Origin: Theocolax elegans
Lineage: Eukaryota > Arthropoda > Insecta > Hymenoptera > Cerocephalidae
Length of the DNA: 64,000 bases
Reading direction: 5' to 3'
Assembly: GCA_026168455.1 (NCBI GenBank)
Contig: CM047431.1
Location: 46,007,466-46,071,465 of the forward strand
In this document: positions 25,651 to 36,227 of the stretch, in pieces
Layout: each line of letters opens with the position of its first letter
Position numbering within the stretch: the stretch's first letter is position 1
Position numbers and translations under genes: made by a program
The notes under the pieces: generated by a model
The model's input: only the letters and a program-made list of their open reading frames with translations
Database searches by the model: none
What the model was told of the DNA's origin: nothing

Positions 25651-28467
25651 TTAGTTTGGATGGATTAGGTGACAGGGTCTGCTGATGAGGTCATAGGATT
25701 TGCAAGAGCAGTTGGAGAGAGGTTGGATGGTGGGATTTGGGTGGTTTTTTATGGTGTTGTGAAGGTTTTCGGAGTAAGTGCGGGCGGCTTCCTCAATAGA
25801 AGGGATGTTGGTTTCTGTAAGGATTTGCCTGTTTCGGATGTACCATGGGATGTTCAGAGCTGCGCGTAGGAGTCGCATGTAGGTGCCTTGGAGTTTGGAT
25901 ATTTTTGGAGGGCGGGCTATGCCCCAGATTGGGATAGCGTAGGAACAGATGCTTCTAATGATAGCATTAAAAGCTCTGGATTTGGTACTTTGGGAGACAG
26001 TGGGATTGTTAAAGAAGGGTTTGAGTTGGACAAAAGCTCCGATTGCTTTGTTGCGGGTTGAGGTGATGTGTTTGGACCAGGTGAGTTTGTTGTCGAAGAT
26101 GACTCCCAAATATTTTGCGGAGCTGCTCCATTTGATGCGGTGATTGTTGATGAGGATATTGGGAGGGGTGCGTCTGCGTCGGGAGAAGAAGATGGCTTCG
26201 GATTTTGTTTCGTTGATATGGAATTTCCAGGTGAGGTACCAGTTGAGAAGGATGGGAATGAATCTGTTAAGACGGGAGGCGCACGGAGCAATCTGTCTGG
26301 AGGAGTAAAGGAGAGCGACGTCGTCAGCAAATTGAGCGACCTCGATCCCCTTTTCGGTAGGGATATCATGGCAGTAGATGTTGAATAAGGAGGGAGAGAG
26401 TTTGGAACCTTGGGGAACCCCAGCAGTGATGGGATGAGGATCAGAGAGGGAGTTTCCTACGCGAACTCGTAAACTCCTGTTTGAAATGAAGGATTTTATT
26501 AGGCCGATGAGGTAGTCGGGGAATTTGAGTTGGATCATTTTGTAGATGAGTCCGTCGTGCCAGACTCTGTCGAAGGCTTGTTTGATGTCGAGGAGGAGCA
26601 TGGATGTGTGGTTGCGTCTGTTATGTTTGTCTGTTAGGAATTCGGATACGCGGAGAAGTTGGTGGACGGAGCCATGTTGTTGTCTGAAGCCGTGTTGGAA
26701 GTCGGGGAGGATGTTGTTTTCGGAGATATGGGTTTTTAGGCGAGTGAGGAGGATGTTTTCGGCTACTTTGCTGATGGAGTTGAGAAGACTAATGGGACGG
26801 TAGCTGAGTGGAGAGCTGAGTGGTTTGCCTGCTTTGGGCAGGCAGATGATTGTGGCTTGTTTCCACGCAGTAGGGAAATATTGGAATCGCATCATAGCGT
26901 TGACGATGTTACAGAGGGCAACAATATGGATGCGAGGGAGGATTTTGAGGATGCCATTGCCGATGGCGTCTGGTCCGGGAGCTTTTCTGGTTTTTAGGGA
27001 GCGGATGGAATCGTGGATTTCTTTTGGTGAAGTAGGTTTGAATGTGGAGGAGAGGCTAGTGTGGTTCAGTACAGTGTTAGAGATGTGGTTATGGAGGTCG
27101 GTGAGGTGAGGAGCGCTCTCGAAGGGGGAGCATTGCTCCTCTAGTGATCTGGCGAAGATGTCAGCCTTTTCAGAGTCAAGAGAGAAGGATCTGCCGTCAA
27201 CGGAGAGAGGAGGAAGGTGGGCTTGGCGGTTACGGAGGGCTTTGATAACCTTCCAGCAACTTTTAGGATTAGCTTCAGCTTCGGCGATGTAGTTGTCGAA
27301 AGCTGCATTGTTAGCTTTGTGGAGGAGTTTTTTGAGTTTTCTTTGGATGGAGTTAAGGACGCGGCGGGAACTGTTGTGTCTGTGAGTTTGCCAGTGTCTG
27401 CGTGCTTTGTTTTTCTTTTGGATGAGTGATTTTATGTCTGAGGAAAGTTTAGTGGAACGAGGAGTAGAGGTTTGCCACTGGGTGGCTTTTTGGACGGCGG
27501 AAGAGATTTCGTTTGTTAGGTGAGAGATTGCTGAGTCGATGTCTGAGATGGATTGTATGGTTGAGCATTTAAACTGTGAGGATTCAAGGAGGTATCTGAG
27601 GTGAAGGTGGTCTGTTTTTGGTATTAGGGGTGGTGTATGTTCAGGATTAGCTGGAATTTCTAGGAATACTGGGTTGTGGTCTGAGCTGAGCATTGGGAGG
27701 GTCCATGGATCTTTGGTTGTGGATAGATGTTTTGTGAGGAGGATGTCCAGAATGTCAGGGCGGTGGGAAGGATTTTCGGGAATGTGTGTAGGATCGGAAG
27801 GCGATTCTATGGTGATATTGTGGCGGAGAGATGACTTGAGTAGAGTGGATCCCTTTGTGTTAATTGATAGGCAACCCCAGGATGTGTGTTTGGCGTTGAA
27901 GTCACCGGCGACGATAGTTGGGAGTGTAGAGTTGAAGAGAGGAAGGAAATCTAGGATGTCGTTGACTTGGGGAGGAGAGTAGGCGGAGAAGATTCGGATG
28001 GGACCGGGCTGCGCGTCAACTTCAATGCCGACAACTTCGCAATTGTAAGTGTCGGTGCTGATGGCTTTGTGGCGAAGTGAGTTGCGGACCAGGATGGCTA
28101 CGCCTCCTCCTTCGGAGGAGATGCGGTCCTTCCTGTAGGTGGAAAAGTGAGGAGCGAAAAGTTTGTTTTTGGGTTGGAGGTGTGTTTCTGAGATGCAGGC
28201 GATGTCTATGGAGTGTTGTTCTAGGGCGTCCAGGAGTTCGAGGCGTTTGTTAGGAGGGCGGATGCTTCTGGCGTTCCAGCTGATTATTCTTAGCGATTTA
28301 TGGTTGTGAAGTGATTGATGATTGTATTGCGGTGATGAAGGAGGTGAAGAAGTTACGAAAAAGCTGTTGTATTTGTGGTGATTGAAAGGGATCAAGGTTT
28401 GTGTTTTGTGGAATAAGTGGTTTCGGGGTAGGTAAAGGTTGCCGAGTTGGTGAGGAGTGAGAAGCAT
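25651..28467 (-). CDS. LINE ORF2: endonuclease-reverse transcriptase (938 aa)
   Basis: The protein nicks target DNA and copies its RNA there (target-primed reverse transcription, known for the family). An APE-type endonuclease occupies about residues 60-270, with WNARS (64-68), SETHL with E94, GDFNAKH (188-194) and the catalytic SDH (262-264). The reverse transcriptase follows, with KAPGPD (495-500), YRPISLL (556-562), DIKQAFD with D627, GVPQGSKLSP (683-692) and the catalytic FADD (713-716). A Cys/His-containing tail (CSCKSY..CHLIH) follows and no RNase H is seen. The length is normal for Jockey. The first 56 or so codons overlap ORF1 in another frame and the endonuclease begins just after the overlap, so the true start could be this Met or a reinitiation event. 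No stop or frameshift is present, so it may be active. Confidence 0.95.
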   Translation of the reverse strand: MLLTPHQLGNLYLPRNHLFHKTQTLIPFNHHKYNSFFVTSSPPSSPQYNHQSLHNHKSLRIISWNARSIRPPNKRLELLDALEQHSIDIACISETHLQPKNKLFAPHFSTYRKDRISSEGGGVAILVRNSLRHKAISTDTYNCEVVGIEVDAQPGPIRIFSAYSPPQVNDILDFLPLFNSTLPTIVAGDFNAKHTSWGCLSINTKGSTLLKSSLRHNITIESPSDPTHIPENPSHRPDILDILLTKHLSTTKDPWTLPMLSSDHNPVFLEIPANPEHTPPLIPKTDHLHLRYLLESSQFKCSTIQSISDIDSAISHLTNEISSAVQKATQWQTSTPRSTKLSSDIKSLIQKKNKARRHWQTHRHNSSRRVLNSIQRKLKKLLHKANNAAFDNYIAEAEANPKSCWKVIKALRNRQAHLPPLSVDGRSFSLDSEKADIFARSLEEQCSPFESAPHLTDLHNHISNTVLNHTSLSSTFKPTSPKEIHDSIRSLKTRKAPGPDAIGNGILKILPRIHIVALCNIVNAMMRFQYFPTAWKQATIICLPKAGKPLSSPLSYRPISLLNSISKVAENILLTRLKTHISENNILPDFQHGFRQQHGSVHQLLRVSEFLTDKHNRRNHTSMLLLDIKQAFDRVWHDGLIYKMIQLKFPDYLIGLIKSFISNRSLRVRVGNSLSDPHPITAGVPQGSKLSPSLFNIYCHDIPTEKGIEVAQFADDVALLYSSRQIAPCASRLNRFIPILLNWYLTWKFHINETKSEAIFFSRRRRTPPNILINNHRIKWSSSAKYLGVIFDNKLTWSKHITSTRNKAIGAFVQLKPFFNNPTVSQSTKSRAFNAIIRSICSYAIPIWGIARPPKISKLQGTYMRLLRAALNIPWYIRNRQILTETNIPSIEEAARTYSENLHNTIKNHPNPTIQPLSNCSCKSYDLISRPCHLIHPN

Positions 28468-29662
28468 GTATGGGTCTGGTTTTAAGGGCGTCAGAGTAGG
28501 ATCGAGTTTTAGGAATTGGTTTTTGAGGAGCGCTTGGTGGTTTCGGAGTGTGTATTGTTTGGGTGGTTGTTTTTGATTCTAGAGTTAATGGTTTGGCTTG
28601 GATGGAATGAGCGGAATGTTTTTTGGGGACTTTTGGGCATCCACCGTAGGTGGCACGGTGGGGTCCTTTGCAGTTAGCACAGGTGGGAGAGGAGTTTTCT
28701 TTGTCCTTAGAAGGACAGGTTGCAGTTGCGTGGTTGCGGCTGCAGAAGGCGCATGTCCATAGGGCATGGCAGTAGTTTGCGGTGTGGAAAAAGGATTGGC
28801 AGCGGCGGCATTGCGGGATGGAGTTTGTTTTGCGCTTGGCTTCGACTTTAACGTTGAGGCCGGAGATGGATTTGATGTCATAGATGGATTTGGCCGAGGA
28901 GCAGGATGGGTCGAGGTAGACAGAAATGAGGGGCCAGGTAACTCCGTTCTTGCCCATGCGATGGATGCGTTTAACAGCGGGGATTTTGGTTTTGAGTTCG
29001 GAGAGGATGACAGGGTCGGGAATTGATTCGGCGATACCGCGGATGATGACGACCATGTCTTGGTCTTGACGGAGTTGGTTTTGGGTATGTAGAATCTTTT
29101 TCTTTTCAAACTGGGAGGTGATATAACGGAAGCCGTCGACGGTTTCGGGATAGATGAGGATGGCATCGGAAGTGCAGACTGATCTGCGGATGGGGATGTC
29201 CGCGCTTTTGAGAGCGGAGTGAATTTTGGGCCATAGTTCTTTTTGGAGTAGGCGGATGGGCGGTGGACTGTGTACTGGACGGTCTGGGTTTTCTTCTTCT
29301 TCTGAAGAAATGGAGAAGCTTTTATCGGAGAGATTGGAGCTTTGAGAAGGAGTTGGACTATAGGTTCGTGGACGTTTAGAGGATTTTTGTTGGAGGTCGT
29401 TTTTGTCAAAGATGAGGTTGTCTACTTGCATTTGGGTTATTTGAGGAGTGGATTGTGTCTGTGTAGGAGGTTGGGGAGAGATTGTGTTTGGTGGAAGTGG
29501 AGTTGAAGTGCAAGCAGTGTTAGGAAGGCTAGTGAGTGCGGATTCGTATGCGGAGAGAGCTGAGCGAATTTCAGAAATAAGAATTAAGAGTTGTTCGTGT
29601 GTGCAGGAGTGGGGGGGTGGAAGTTGAGAAAGGATATTGGAATTTTCTGGTGAGCTCGGCAT
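28298..29662 (-). CDS. LINE ORF1: gag-like nucleic-acid-binding protein (454 aa)
   Basis: This is the RNA-binding chaperone-type partner of ORF2. The N-terminal 140 residues are Ser/Pro/Thr-rich and probably disordered, with an acidic patch EEEEN near 121. Residues about 145-280 match the pattern of the PRE_C2HC region of insect Jockey ORF1s (RRSVCTSDAILIYP, VVIIRGIAE). Three zinc knuckles follow: CRRC..H..C (285-298), CAFC..H..C (304-316) and CANC..H..C (328-342). The Pro/Lys-rich C terminus overlaps the start of ORF2 by 170 bases in a different frame. A short upstream frame starting at 29783 overlaps the ORF1 start and could act as an uORF, which is inference only. Confidence 0.92.
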   Translation of the reverse strand: MPSSPENSNILSQLPPPHSCTHEQLLILISEIRSALSAYESALTSLPNTACTSTPLPPNTISPQPPTQTQSTPQITQMQVDNLIFDKNDLQQKSSKRPRTYSPTPSQSSNLSDKSFSISSEEEENPDRPVHSPPPIRLLQKELWPKIHSALKSADIPIRRSVCTSDAILIYPETVDGFRYITSQFEKKKILHTQNQLRQDQDMVVIIRGIAESIPDPVILSELKTKIPAVKRIHRMGKNGVTWPLISVYLDPSCSSAKSIYDIKSISGLNVKVEAKRKTNSIPQCRRCQSFFHTANYCHALWTCAFCSRNHATATCPSKDKENSSPTCANCKGPHRATYGGCPKVPKKHSAHSIQAKPLTLESKTTTQTIHTPKPPSAPQKPIPKTRSYSDALKTRPIHASHSSPTRQPLPTPKPLIPQNTNLDPFQSPQIQQLFRNFFTSFITAIQSSITSQP

Positions 29663-29922
29663 TGTCAGGGGAGTTGATTGATAAGTGTTCAGGAAAGGTA
29701 CTTATACGTGCCTGATGATACTGCACTATGGTGGTGACTACGAAATCTGGCGCTGCCAAGGGGCGTGGTGGAGCCGCGTCCAATGGAGAGGTCCAGGTGT
29801 GATTGAGAGAGAGAGAGAATGCCCTAAAAAAGGGCAGTTTTGTTAAGTCAGCGTAGCACTTACTGTCGGTAGATACGATGTTACTCGTACGACGGTCAGT
29901 ACGAGACTGTGATTTTGATTCT
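29663..29922 (-). promoter_or_regulatory. LINE 5' untranslated region / presumed internal promoter
   Basis: In - orientation it starts near ACAGTCTCGTACTGACCG and runs to the ORF1 Met. Jockey-type elements carry an internal promoter here. I infer the role from position and see no proven motif. Confidence 0.5.
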
Positions 29923-30542
29923 AATAACTAAATATCTTGTTGTTTCTTATATACTAGTTGACACATTTTTGAGCATTTGCGAGAAGAACTGGAAAAATAG
30001 AAAATTTTATACACGCCACCTATTGGACGAATGGAGTAATTAGAATATAGCGTTAAACGGTTAAATTTTTAATAGCCTTAAATTAAAAAGTCGTCTCAAA
30101 ACAATTGAATACTGAAAAAGAAATGAACGTATACGCGTATATAAAATATTTCTACAAAACATATTATACAAATTTTAATATATGTAGTATATATATTTCA
30201 CTATACATATATGATGTAAGAACTTTTGTTATTTTGATATTAAAATTTGCTATTTACGTAAGAGTAATTATAACGTTACATATTAAATATTGTAAAACTT
30301 TATTTTATAAATTTTATAAAATAACAAAATATAGTATAAAAATTTTAATAATTTTTGTCTATATATATAACTAATTTATATAAAAACTCAACCAAATAAT
30401 TAAATATTGATCATACATATATAATTATAATCTATTTATATATTAGGTAGTTTATGATATTATGTATTATGGTACTTAAAGTATTTATGGTATTTATGTT
30501 ATTTATATTATTTTATTACTATTTATTATTATTTTTATTATT

Positions 30543-30915
30543 ATCTACTGGAACGCACATTACGAAATTAAAAAAAAATCATTTCTTTCTGAAGATGATT
30601 TCCAGGTCCCTAATGTTACCTCCAGATCATCGCGGCATCATCTACTGTAACGCACATTACGAAATTAAAAAAAGAATTAATTTCTTCCTGTAGATGATGT
30701 CCAGGTCCCTTATGTTACCTCCAGATCGTCGCAACATCATCTATTGGAACGCACATTACGAAATTTAAAAAAAAATTAATTTCTTCCTGTAGATGATATT
30801 CAGGTCCCTTATGTTGCCTCCAGATCATCGCGACATCATCTACTGGAACAAACATTACGAAATTAAAAAAAAAAATTCCCTTCCTGTTGATGATATCCAG
30901 TCCTTCATGTTACCT
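30543..30915. repeat. satellite array A (about 100-bp units)
   Basis: About four units built on GTTACCTCCAGATCATCGCG, CATCATCTACTGGAACG, CATTACGAAATTAAAAAAA and TTCTTCCTGTAGATGATGTC. It ends with a degenerate unit (CAGTCCTTCATGTTACC), after which the shared tail module begins. Confidence 0.9.
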
Positions 30916-31330
30916 TTAGTTATAACTGATCGATATAAGCAAATAAATAATCGAGATAAATAATCGAGGTTTTTTTATAAAAAAATTAAGCATTATTTCT
31001 AATTAATCCGTGTGGTTTCGCGATACTTTCATTAAAAAAAATTCATTTTTTCGAAAATTCAAGAGAGATAAGAAGAGTTAAAAAATAAAAAGTCTGCCTG
31101 TACGGACATACGAACGTACGCTCAGACTTAAACTTTTAAACCATTAAAAAATTACTTAAATACCTATAAAAAATTCAAACACTAAGTCAAATTATTCCTT
31201 TGGGTGCCGCGATCATAGTGAATTAAAAAAAATTAATACTTATAAATATTTAAAATATATAACATAATTTATACTTAAATCGTCATTTAGACAGTATAAA
31301 ATTTTAATATAATGTGGATGGATGTGGATG
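30916..31330. repeat. tail module 1 following satellite array A
   Basis: Non-coding sequence with AACTGATCGA, the CGTACG-rich stretch GTACGGACATACGAACG, TTCCTTTGGGTGCCGCGATC, and the end AATATAATGTGGAT. Nearly the same module follows arrays B and C. Confidence 0.85.
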
Positions 31331-31485
31331 TGGATAATATCATTTAATATCTACTTAATGAACTGTATTTTTCTGAATTTCTGAGAATTGATCTACTACG
31401 TACATCCTACATTCTAGTAACGTTGTTAATATCTCTTAGTTTATTAACAAAATTATCATAAATTTATAATAATACTATATATATT

Positions 31486-32612
31486 GGAAGGTCCATTACG
31501 AAATTAAAAAAAATCATTTCTTTCTGGAGATGATTTCCAGGTCCCTAATGTTACCTCAAGGTTACCGGGCAACATTTACTGAAAGGCCTATTACGGAATC
31601 AAAAAAAAATATTTTCTTCTTGTAGTAGATATCCAGGTCCCTAATGTTACCTCCAGGTCATCGGGACATAATCTACTGGAAGGTTCATTATAAAAATAAA
31701 AAAACAATTTTCTTCCTGTAGATGATGTCCAGGTCCCTAATGTTACCTCCAGGTTAACGGGATAACATCTACTGGAAAGCCTATTACGAAACCAAAAAAA
31801 AATTTTTCCTGAAGATGATATCCAGGTCACTAATGTTACCTCCAGGTTAACGAGGCAACATTTACTGAAAGGCCTATTACGGAATCAAAAAAAAATATTT
31901 TCTGCCTGTAGTGGATGTCCAGGTCCATAATGTTACCTACAGGTCATCGGGACATCATCTACTGGAAGGTTCATTATAAAAATAAAAAAAAATTTTCTTC
32001 CTGTAGATGATGTCCAGGTCCCTAATGTTACCTCCAGGTTAACGGGATAACATCTACTGGAAAGCCTATTACGAAACCAAAAAAAAAATTTTTCCTAGAT
32101 AGTAGATGATGTTCAGGTCCCTTATGTTACCTCTAGATCATCGCGGCATCATCTACTGGAACGCACATTACAAAATTTAAAAAAAATTTTCTTCCTGTAG
32201 AAAATGTCCAGGTCCCTACTGTTACCTCCAGGTCGACGGGGCATAATCTACTGGCAGGCATATTACGAAATCAAAAAAAAAAATTTTTCTTCCTGTAGGA
32301 GATATGTAGGTCAGTAATGTTACCTCCAGGTCAACAGGGCATCTTCTACTGAAAGACCTATTACGAAATAAAAAAAAAATTTTTCTTCCTGTAGATGACG
32401 TGCAGGTCACTAATTTTACCTCCAGGTCATCGGGGCAACATCTACTGGAAGGCATATTACGAAATTAAAAAACAAAATTTTTCTTCCAGTAGAAGATTTC
32501 TAGGTCCCTACTGTTACCTCCAAGTCGACGGGGCATCATCTACTGGAGCCCATATTACGAAATTAAAAAAAAATATTCCCTTCCTGTTGATGATGTCCAG
32601 TCCTTAATGTTA
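31486..32612. repeat. satellite array B (about 100-bp units)
   Basis: About eleven units of the same family as array A, with variants AGGTTAACGGGATAACATC and AGGTCGACGGGGCATAATC. An open frame on the - strand reads a repeated DDLEVTLGTW-like peptide only because the unit is close to a multiple of three; variable A-tract lengths break it. Confidence 0.92.
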
Positions 32613-33054
32613 ACTTCAGTTGTAACTGATCGAGATAAACAAATAAATAATCATTTTAAATAATCGAGGTTAAACCATTTAAAAAAGTAATTAATCACCT
32701 ATAAAAAAGTTAAACACTATTACTAATTAATCCGTGTGATTCCGCGATCACTTTCATTAAATAAAATTCATTTTTTCGAAAATCCAAGAGAGATATAAGA
32801 AGGGTTAAAAAATAAAAAGTCTGCCTGTACGGACGTACGGACGTACGTACGTACGCTCAGAATTAAACTTTAAAACCATTAAAAAATTAATTAAATACCT
32901 ATAAAAAAGTCAAACACTATGTCTAATTATTCCTTTGGGTGCCGCGATCCTATTGAATAAAAAAAAATTAATTTTTACAAACTATTTAAAAAAATATAAC
33001 ATAATTTATACTTAAATCGTCATTTTGACAGTATAAAATTTTAATATAATGTGG
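32613..33054. repeat. tail module 2 following satellite array B
   Basis: Same order of landmarks as modules 1 and 3, with a longer CGTACG run at about 32828-32861. It ends in AATATAATGTGG directly against the right arm of the palindromic element (33055). Confidence 0.85.
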
Positions 33055-34236
33055 ATATGTATGATCAATATTTAATTATTTGGTTGATTTTTTTTAAATA
33101 TATATACTACATATATTAAAATTTGTATAAGATGTATTGTAGAAATATTTTATATACGCGTATACGTTCATTTCTTTTTCAGTATTCAATTGTTTTGAGA
33201 CGACTTTTTAATTTAAGGCTATTCTAATTATTTCGTTCGTCCAATAGGTGGCGTGTATAAAATTTGCTATTTTTCCTGTTCTTCTCGCAAATGCTCAAAA
33301 ATGTGTATTATGCGAAAATGTATTTTCCGTTCAGCGTATTTCAATGATAGCGATTGAAACAATATTTAAGTTAGTGACTAATAAGTGTAATGAATAAATA
33401 TATGCGAGTGAATAAAAATTGCGATCAACTGCGTAAGAATAGTATATAATTAAATCTCCAAATATTAAATGCTTCTGTAGTACTTAATTGACAAATGGAA
33501 TTCCCCCAATATATACATTCTATTTCGAATTAATTAAAAACAAAATATAATTAATTTTTACTTCCTTACATTCGCATTTAAAAAATACCAGATTGAATAA
33601 TAAAATTTGCTGACTTATATAATAAAAATTACTATATTGAATATCAAAAATTACGATATTGGATATTAAAAGATAGTATATCTAAATTTTACTATATAAC
33701 ATAGCAAAAATTATTATATTGCTGAGATGTCACACTTTTCCTATACAATATAGTAATTTTTAATATAGATTATTTTATATAGATTTTTTGTAATATAGTT
33801 TATAATATTTTACTAAGTGTATAAAAAGTGCTATTACCAAATTACCAATAACACACAAATTAATAAGTACTGCTAAATAAATAAATAAATTATTTGCAAA
33901 GGATGTATACATATCACATGACAATAAAAATCAATAATAATTCCTTTATGAAAATTGCTATTGCAATAATAATTTAACTCTATTTCATACAAAAGTAATT
34001 ATTTTTATATTTTTATAGATAATTTCTATTTTTTTAATATTATCATTTTAATTCATCGTATAATAATAATAAACATTAATTATTATACATATGATAATAA
34101 TTCTATATGGGTACATTTTAATAAATAATAATTGAATGTAGTTAAATAATAAAATATTTTTTATGTTCATTTAATATTATCTATTATAAAATAATTTTTC
34201 ATCGAGCGATCGTGAGCGAGGGAGGATTTTAGCTAG

Positions 34237-35712
34237 GTCATCCAGGTCATCGCAGCATCATCTACTTGATAGCTTATATAAAATTAAAAAAAAATTAATT
34301 TCTTCCTGTAGATGATGTCCAGGTCCTTACTGTTACCCCCACGTCGACGGTGCATCATCTACTGGAAGGCCTATTACGAAACCAAAAAAAAAAAATTTTC
34401 TTCCTGTGGAAGATGTCTAGGTCGGTAATGTTACCTCCAGGTCAACAGGGCATCATCTACTGGAAGGTTCATTATAAAAATAAAAAAACAATTTTCTTCC
34501 TGTAGAAGATGTTTAGGTCCCTACTGTTACCCATAGGTCGACGGGGCATCATCTACTGGAAGGGCTATTACGAAACCAAAAAAAAAAAATTTTCTTCCTG
34601 TAGAAGATGTCGAGGTCAGTAATGTTACCACCAGGTCATCGGGGCAACATGTAGAGAAAGACTTATTACGAAATAAAAGAAAAAATTTTCTTCCTGTAGA
34701 AGATGGCCAGGTCGGTAATGTTACCTCCAGGTCATCGGGGAAATATCAACTGAAAGACCTATTACGTAAAAAAAAAAAAAAAATTTTTCTTCATGTAGAA
34801 GATGTCTAGGTCCCTACTGTTACCCATAGGTCGACGGGGCATCATCTACTGGAAGGCATATTACGAAACCAAAAAAAAAAAATTTTTCTTCCTGTAAAAG
34901 ATGTCCAGGTCGGTAATGTTACCTCCAGGTCATTGGGGCAACATTTAGAGAAAGACTTATTACGGAATAAAAAAAAAAATTTTCTTCCTGTAGAAGATGG
35001 CCAGGTCGGTAATGTTACCTCCAGGTCATCGGGGAAATATCAACTGAAAGACCTATTACGTAAAAAAAAAAAAAATATTTTTCTTCATGTAGAAGATGTC
35101 TAGGTCCCTACTGTTACCCATAGGTCGACGGGGCATCATCTACTGGAAGGCATATTACGAAACCAAAAAAAAAAAATTTTTCTTCCTGTAAAAGATGTCC
35201 AGGTCGGTAATGTTACCTCCAGGTCATCGGGGCAACATTTAGAGAAAGACTTATTACGAAATAAAAAAAAAAATTTTCTTCCTGTAGAAGATGTCCAGGT
35301 CGGTAATGTTACCTCCAGGTTATCGGGGAAATATCTACAGAAAGACCTATTACGTAAAAAAAAAAAATTTTTCTTCCTGTAGAAGATGTCTAGGTCCCTA
35401 CTGTTACCTCCAGGTCGACGGGGCATCATCTACTGGAAGGCATATTACGAAATAAAAAAAAAACCTTTTTTCTTCCTGTAGAAGATGTCCAGGTCGATAA
35501 TGTTACCTCCAGGTCATCGGGGAAATATCTACTGAAAGACCTATTACGTAAAAAAAAAAAAATTTTTTCTTCCTGTAGAAGATGTCTAGGTCCCTACTGT
35601 TACCTCCAGGTCGACGGGGCATCATCTACTGGAACCCATATTTCGAAATTAAAAAAAAAATATTCCCTTATATTTTAAATATTCCCATATATTTGTTGAT
35701 GATGTCCAGTCC
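34237..35712. repeat. satellite array C with higher-order trimer
   Basis: About fourteen units of about 100 bases. The variant GAGAAAGACTTATTACG recurs at about 34654, 34950 and 35241, showing a higher-order repeat of roughly 290-296 bases (three monomers). It begins immediately outside the right end of the palindromic element and ends with the same degenerate unit as arrays A and B. Confidence 0.9.
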
Positions 35713-36167
35713 TTAATGTTATCTTCAGTTAAAACTAATCGACTATAAAAAATTAAAAAAAGTAAATAAAAAAGTAATTAAACACCCATAAAAAAGTTAA
35801 ACACTATTTCTAATTAATCCGTGTGGTTCCGCGATCACTTTCATTAAAAAAAAATTCATTTTTTCGAAAATCCAAGAGAGTTATAAGAAGAGTTAAAAAA
35901 TAAAAAGCCGCCTGTACGGATGTACGGACGTACGGACGTATGGACGTACGGACGTACGGACGTACGCTCGGACTTAAACTTTAAAACCAATAAAAAATTA
36001 ATTAAATACCTATAAAAAAAGTCAAACACTATGTCTAATTATTCCTTTGGGTGCCGCGATCATATTGAATTAAAAAAAATAAATTTTACAAACTATTTAA
36101 AAAAATATAACATAATTTATACTTAAATCGTCATTTTGACAGTATAAAATTTTAATATAATGTGGAT
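35713..36167. repeat. tail module 3 following satellite array C
   Basis: Same module as after arrays A and B, with an expanded GTACGGAC repeat at about 35913-35968. It ends in AATATAATGTGGAT, after which the interrupted MITE resumes at 36168. Confidence 0.85.
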
Positions 36168-36227
36168 TTCCAACATAATTGTTATGCTGAAAGGTGTAGA
36201 TCCCTGTAGCTTAAGTCCAACATTCCG
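36168..36227. mobile_element. TTAA MITE family 1, copy 4, right fragment
   Basis: Contains GAAAGGTGTAGATCCCTG and the terminus AGTCCAACATTCCG, followed by TTAA at 36228-36231. It pairs with the left fragment ending at 24408. Confidence 0.75.

Larger units (their letters stand above)
25344..29922 (-). mobile_element. full-length Jockey-clade non-LTR retrotransposon (LINE)
   Basis: Read on the - strand, the element has a 5' untranslated region of about 260 bases, ORF1, an overlapping ORF2, a 3' untranslated region of about 285 bases and a poly(A) tail (T run at 25344-25365). The target duplication AATAACTAAATAT is perfect and flanks it at 25331-25343 and 29923-29935 (14 bases if the preceding T is counted). 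Both ORFs are uninterrupted. The presence of endonuclease and reverse transcriptase without RNase H, together with a zinc-knuckle ORF1, fits the Jockey clade. The insertion lies in the left arm of the palindromic element and is antisense to the host gene. Confidence 0.93.
24409..34236. mobile_element. palindromic foldback element with arms of about 1.2 kb, itself invaded twice
   Basis: The left end CTAGCTAAAATCCTCACTCG is mirrored by the right end GAGGATTTTAGCTAG. The inverted match runs through 24409-25343, continues after the LINE at 29936-30190 and 30386-30420, and corresponds to 33055-34236 on the right. CTAG at 24409-24412 and 34233-34236 may be the target duplication, but as part of a palindrome this is ambiguous. 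The left arm has about 200 bases (30190-30385) and about 36 bases absent from the right arm. Without the inserted DNA the arms would meet at a perfect dyad CATACATATGTATG. No protein is encoded by the arms. Confidence 0.8.

Noticed and set aside
25669..29026. Many + strand open frames across the LINE
   Set aside because: They are reverse shadows of the LINE ORF1 and ORF2, which carry the real domain motifs on the - strand.
28585..29409. 274-codon - strand frame inside ORF1
   Set aside because: It overlaps ORF1 in another frame and lacks the zinc knuckles and other recognisable motifs.
31591..32455. Open frames with a repeated DDLEVTLGTW-like peptide in the satellite arrays
   Set aside because: They arise because the satellite unit is close to a multiple of three; variable A-tracts break the frame and there is no start, promoter or splice context.
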